Assembly: GCA_017354895.1 (NCBI GenBank)
Contig: CP071493.1
Location: forward strand, 8,122,001 to 8,186,000
Length of the DNA: 64,000 bases
Source: Podospora comata
Lineage: Eukaryota; Ascomycota; Sordariomycetes; Sordariales; Podosporaceae
Reading direction: 5' to 3'
Shown here piece by piece: positions 59,261 to 64,000 of the stretch. Every line of letters begins with the position of its first letter. The first letter of the stretch is position 1. Position numbers and translations under genes: made by a program. The notes under the pieces were generated by a model. That model was given only the letters and a program-made list of their open reading frames with translations, was not told where the DNA came from and made no database searches.

Positions 59261-61120
59261 GGTGGTGGTGATGGTGTTACTGGTAGGTGGTGCTGGTGGC
59301 TGGGCAGGTTTGTTCAAATCGGCTTGTGACTGAGGATGGTAGTCGTCTTCGCCTGTGGTCAACCACCTGTGGAAGCCATCTGACAAGCCAGCAACGACTT
59401 CTGTCTGCAGATAAGCTTCTGTTTCCCCAAGGAAGAAGATAGCGGCGCTAGCAGTAGCCCAGGCACTGCGAAGCATATCTGACCTTGCCGTTTGCCGCTG
59501 TCTTAGAAGCAATACCGTTTCTCTTCCGCCTCGTGTGCTTCCCCTTGGCGGCCCTGGTGGTGCAGGATGATGCCTCCTCAACGAGGTAATCTTCCACAGA
59601 TCTGTCAACCGTATGTGCGCTCGTCTCAGTGACAGCAAGTACGAGTTGATCGCAGTATATGTCTGCAGATCTGCCTGTGTCAGAAACAAATCCAATGGCG
59701 ATGGTATTTTAAGCGTCAACACCACCGGCACCGAGAATAGCAGGTTCCGAAACGGAGTGTTAGCAATATTCACCAACCCGCTCTCCACCGCTGCCGGCCC
59801 TGAAGCGCTCGGCGCCCGTCTCTTCGCAATCGTCAGCCGCAACAAGTCCCTCGCCAGTTCCACCCCTTCATCCTCCTCATCCCCAGCATCATCATATTCT
59901 CCCCTCATGTTCCCCATCGCCGCCCAAGTCCGGCTCAGCACAGCAGCCACTTCCCCTTCTTTGACGGTCACATTTCCCAACTTATCCCTCTTCTCCCAAC
60001 TCATATTCTCCGCCCTCTTCCACCGACTTCTAATCTTCTCATCCGCCTGCTGCGTCAACGCCATTGCAAACTCCCCCTTTCTCAACAAAAAGAAATCTCT
60101 CAACAACCCCAACGTCTCGACAACTTTACTCAACGGCAGCAGCTTCTGCAGAGTTGTCCTAGAAAGGTATCTCCTGATATCCGAGATCGCCCTCCCGAAA
60201 CTCGCCGCATCCAACGGATGCTGCAGCTTGGACAACCTCTCCAACTGCGTCGATAAATGCCCCTTGCCTCTCAGAGAATAATCCCCCACGGCCTTGGCGC
60301 GAATCTGGTTCAAACTCCTCCCGATAAAGAGCATGCTCGCCGCCGCAGCAGGCGTGACAAATCCCGGCAGTAAGTACTCCTCCACCACCCACTCCTCCTC
60401 CCATTTCATCTCTTCCTCTTCTTGCGCCGTCACTCCCGTCTCCCCAGTCCCCACCCCGGCAACAGCACGCCTGTCCACCCTCCTGATAAAAAAGTCCCCA
60501 TCACTCTTTTGCGGCAACTGTCCATACACTACCCAAGCCCCCACCTCCCTCAACCACGTCCCCTCCGCCACGCTGAGCAACTCCCTCGCCAACACTTCCA
60601 CATCCTCATAACCAGTCTGCAATTCTTTCCTCAGTACATCCATCAACCTCGGTCCAGTACACCGCTCCCCTTGTTGCTGCTGCTGCTGCTTCCCCATCCC
60701 CGTGACCATAAACCCCGTCACCTCCCCCAAAAATTCCATCCTCCTCCTCCACGTCCCCTCGATCAACCCCACCACCTGCGTCAACGGGACAATGTTGTAC
60801 CCTCCGACCATCTTGCTGTCGTTGGTGAGAATGTCACTTTCGATTTGGAGGAGAAATTGCTGAAATGAATGGAGGTGCTGTGAGAGAATCGACGAGGCGA
60901 CAGATCGGCAGATGACAGATGGGTGGCTGGTTGATATCAAATTTGACTGACTTGCTATTGTTGTGTGGAGGGTCGACAAGGTGGCTAGGGGTTGGAGCAG
61001 TGCGGCCTCGCTTGGCGTGAGGGAGAGGGTGGGTGAAAGGTCATTTGGGGAGAGGGTAGCGGCTGCGCGGAGGAGCGGGGAGGGGTGCCCAGAGAGGGAG
61101 AGCAGAATTTCGTGGAGCAT
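58565..61120 (-). CDS. GCP4: gamma-tubulin complex component 4 (Spc97/Spc98 family)
   Basis: This single exon encodes 851 aa. GCP4 is a subunit of the gamma-tubulin ring complex that nucleates microtubules at spindle pole bodies and other sites. The N terminus MLHEILLSLSGHPSP matches the start of GCP4 proteins, and further GRIP1-like segments follow (IPLTQVVGLIEG-type motif near 110; LLSVAEGTWLREVGAWVVYGQL near 190; EEEWVVEEYLLPGFV). The C-terminal GRIP2 region that contacts gamma-tubulin is recognisable from TYTAINSYLLSLRRAHIRLTDLWK and MLRSAWATASAAIFFLGETEAYLQTEVV. It is longer than human GCP4, partly because of an inserted low-complexity Thr/Asn stretch (about residues 617-640). The frame is open throughout and needs no intron. 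An in-frame GTCAGT near 60952 could be a donor, but splicing there would remove a conserved-looking helix. Confidence 0.88.
59213..59276. repeat. compound GTT/GGT microsatellite in coding sequence
   Basis: About ten GTT units (one interrupted) join about nine GGT units. On the minus strand these encode a Thr run followed by an Asn run inside GCP4, in a loop between conserved segments. Confidence 0.95.
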
Positions 61121-62007
61121 TTTGGCTGGTGTGACGGCTTTTTGTCATGAAGGTGGTGGTGAGGTTGGGATGTTGGTGAGCTGAGGGAAGTGTAAGTCTA
61201 ACATACGAATGAAGGGCGGTGAAACATGCAAGACATACATTTCAGTCATAACCGGACTTCTTTCATCGAGTTTGGTATTCTCGTCTGAACTCTTCCTCAG
61301 GGCTTGGATAAATAATATAATTGTTCCCAGAATTTCGAACCGGCAGCACATGGAGCGGCCTGGTCGTGTTGCAGTGCCAACTTGCAGCAAATGAAAGTGA
61401 AAGTGGGAGAATTCGTAATTTGAGCAAACAAACGAAATTTGTAACTAAAAAGTCGAGTTTTGTTCGAGGTTCGTACCAGGCAAACAACAAAAGAGTGATG
61501 CGACTCAAAGGCGGCTCTGACTTGGTAACGGTGGACGGATTCAGCTCCAACGGTCACTTGTTGCAAGCCAGGGACTCGGTGAACTCAACCGGTCGATGCT
61601 AGGTAGGTAGTCAGAGTCGTAAACAGGTCTTCAAAACTTGCCCCATTGTCTGTGAAAGGGCGGCAGGTGTGACTGACGGGGCCCCCTATATCAGCCAGGT
61701 CAGCTGTTTACTCCTGCTGTTGAGTGTGTGAAGGCACCTTATCTGAAGCAATGAAATGCCGTCAGTGGTGGAACCACTCGACAATTCACAACGCGACTTG
61801 ATGAAAAGGCAGGGGGTCGACATCACGTGATGCATTCATACCCTGTGTAAGTCCTGCGATCTTCTCTTACTTCATCATCACACACATTTCTCACCCGAAC
61901 ATCCCGTTCATATTACGTTAAATTATGATATCAAAACAGGACACTCCAAAACAACTCGTCATGGTAGAAAAGAATACGGCTCATACCTCGTCTGCCTCGC
62001 CAACATT
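61121..62007. other. GCP4 promoter and spartin-gene 3' flank
   Basis: Nearly 900 bp lie between two minus-strand genes. I see no coding frame with family resemblance and no RNA gene. Confidence 0.55.
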
Positions 62008-63736
62008 CTACTTATAGATAGCTCCGTTGCCGTTGCCATTCGCTGGTTGCTTCCCCTCCGCAACTGTCATTCCGCTCAGCGACTGTGTGTCAACCGACGA
62101 CTTTCCTCCGTCATTATCAATAACAGCTGCACCGCCATCGCCCCCGCCCACAACGATAGACTCGCCCTTCGATGTCTTGCCCACAACCATACCCTTGGCC
62201 ACGCTCTTGATCAGGGCCCTGCGCGAGACGCCCGTTACATCAATGTAGACCAGTCCGACATTCTTGACGCCACCACCAATCGACCTGCTCACCTCTCCTG
62301 CCTCGGGTCCCCACTTGTGCTGAACGACAGTTGTGGCGGCATCTGACGTCGACGCAAGCAAGTGACGTCCGGCCTGCTCTACACCGTCCATTACAGTGGA
62401 AAAAGCCATCATGCTCTTGTTCAGGATGCCTGGCTTATATGTGTCAAGCGGTTTGCCGTCCGGGCCATACCCCTTGTGACCAGTGGTCGCCTTCTTGCCA
62501 TGTCCACCGAGCGTCGCTCCGACGTTCTGTGCAACTTTGCCAATCTGGCCTACCGTTTTGGCCGACAGAGTGGCCGCACCGCCAGTAAAGGTGCCGATGC
62601 GACGGATGTGCTCCTTGGTGGTCGGCTTGAAGGTCATGGGCTTCGCAGCAGGCTCGGATCGCTTGGTGTAATTGTCGGCCTGGCCTTGGAGAAGTTTGGC
62701 AACCATGTCGGAGCCAGTGATGATGAGCCGTGAGGCAGCATGCGCGTTCGAGACAAGGAAGGAATTCTTGTAGGCTGGATGCAGCTCTGCATCCCACAGC
62801 TCAGGGGAGATGGGTGCCACCTGAACATTCGAACCACCATCGGCAGGGAGCGTGATCTCGACCGGATCTGCAACATCACAATGGTTAGAAAGGACCCGTT
62901 ATGCCGTGCCACACGGTTCGGACTCACCTTTCGATCCAGGTTTCAGGGAACTGTGCTCAACAACCTGGAAGTTCTCGGCAAGCTCGCCAATCACGCTGCC
63001 GTCCTCTTCATCAACCAAAACGATCTGTCCTGGCGCGTGAGCGGTGTTGGAGGGGCTTCCACGCGCATAAGCCTCGCCAGGTTTGAAGTCTGCTGGGTTA
63101 TATGCGGGCAACTGTTCGCCTGTGGCGACAGCCGCCTTGGAGCCAGTACCCCCGCTGCTGACCTTCTGGTCGGTGTCCTCCCACCACTGCTTCTCGCTTT
63201 TTCCATGAATTTTTGGGGGCGGGGCCCTCTCGAGGAAAGCGGTGCATTGCGCCAAAATGGTCTCGAATGTGTCGACGTCCTCCTGGATCCCCTTTCGGCT
63301 TTGTACCGAGGGAAACTCAATCCTGGTGAATGCGCCGCTGTCCGGCCCCAAATCCCACCGCGGAATCAGGTAACTGGTTGGCGGCTGATGGTAGATTTGC
63401 GTGGTGGCTGGCAGCGGGAGATCGAGCTCAGGGGGCAGGTGAAGATGGAGGTAGAAGTCCTGCTCGGCGTTTGACGTCTCCGGGTCGATGGACGGGTCGG
63501 CGAAAACAGAGCTCGTAGGAACCATCAGCAGCGACAATGTCTGCGGGCCCGTTGGCGTGAGGGGCTGCTCCTTGCCATTGGCGATATGGTATGCCTTTAC
63601 GCCATTGATGGCATACAGCAGCTTTGGATCCTGTGGTTGGCGCATGGGATTAGATTATGTGTTTTTTTGGTGGATTGGGGTGTCTGTGAGATCGGTGTGG
63701 CCAAGGTAGGTTGCTCACATTGTGTCCAGAAGCCAT
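62008..63736 (-). CDS. spartin/senescence-domain protein
   Basis: Exons 63736-63719, 63630-62928 and 62867-62008 give 526 aa; the introns are 88 and 60 bp (CTAAT and CTAAC branches). The first exon is only 18 nt (MASGHN) and joins in frame to DPKLLYAINGVKAYHI. Without it the frame would start at an internal ATG at 63645 (MRQPQDPK), which is the alternative model. The C-terminal half (about 265-450) matches the senescence/spartin-associated domain: NAHAASRLIITGSDMVAKLLQGQADNY, then Gly/Ala-rich helices (TFTGGAATLSAKTVGQIGKVAQNVG) and GLVYIDVTGVSRRALIKSVAKGMV. In animals such proteins act at lipid droplets and endosomes; the fungal role is not established to my knowledge. The tail is Gly/Asn-rich. 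Confidence 0.85.
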
Positions 63737-64000
63737 TACATAGGCTGTCCTTTCAGTTAATATGTGCCGATATTGTCGCCGCGCGATGATGCGGGATGTC
63801 CAGGTGTGTCGCACTCGAAAAAGGGGCGATGACGCTGCGAGTTGGGCTTCTTTATCTCAGCCGTCAAGTCGATGAAATCACCCAAAAACCGCTCGCCCAG
63901 GCAGATTGGTGTATGGCAAGAATAGCTCTGTCGCAATGGCACGATTTGACCAAGAAGGCGGGGTTAAATCACTTATCACTTTCAGTTCTTGCCCCAACGA
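63737..64000. other. upstream flank of the spartin-domain gene
   Basis: The last 264 bp of the window hold the presumed promoter of the minus-strand spartin-domain gene. No feature is seen. Confidence 0.5.

Overview
The window is nuclear DNA of a filamentous ascomycete, most likely a Sordariomycete close to Neurospora, Podospora or Chaetomium. The evidence is short (48-170 bp) spliceosomal introns with GTRNGN donors and CTAAC or CTGAC branch sites, C-ending codons, a dispersed single-copy 5S rRNA gene, an intron-containing tRNA, and gene families typical of Pezizomycotina (Clr5, DUF1774, WSC, secreted GMC oxidoreductase). The dynein heavy chain, 4369 aa after splicing, has the length expected for fungal cytoplasmic dynein. 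Exon models were built by hand from splice signals and reading-frame continuity; no alignment was run.

Layout. 1-7229 has no gene I can support. A divergent 5S rRNA gene (minus) lies at 7230-7348. Next come histidinol-phosphatase (minus, 7904-8842), a tRNA-Arg(CCU) with a 13-nt intron (minus, 9345-9429), an AcpS-type phosphopantetheinyl transferase (minus, 9921-10691), a DUF1774 membrane protein (minus, 11125-12109), a possible small orphan gene (minus, 13674-14174), a Clr5-domain protein (plus, 14782-16664), a seven-exon secreted GMC oxidoreductase (minus, 17398-19786) and an OSCA/TMEM63-type (Csc1/Rsn1) channel (minus, 21235-24064). A coiled-coil protein of unknown function (plus, 26468-28177), a kelch-type single-pass membrane protein (plus, 29348-32698), a WSC-domain wall-sensor-like protein (plus, 36854-38260) and cytoplasmic dynein heavy chain (minus, 40512-53679) follow. 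The right end carries a Gln-rich FAR1-type DNA-binding protein (minus, 55137-56995), gamma-tubulin complex component GCP4 (minus, 58565-61120) and a spartin/senescence-domain protein (minus, 62008-63736).

The genes do not form a biosynthetic cluster. Two themes recur by chance or by loose association. One is the cell surface and membrane: DUF1774, the Csc1-like channel, the kelch membrane protein and the WSC protein. The other is microtubules: dynein heavy chain and GCP4, about 5 kb apart. Metabolic functions are histidine biosynthesis (HIS2), activation of acyl carrier protein (PPT2-type) and an extracellular oxidase. The observations most worth checking are a canonical EF-hand loop in the cytosolic tail of the Csc1-like channel, a transposase-derived FAR1 DNA-binding domain in a Gln-rich protein, the divergent but apparently well-folded 5S rRNA isotype, and the gene-free first 7.2 kb. 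I found no previously undescribed multi-gene system.
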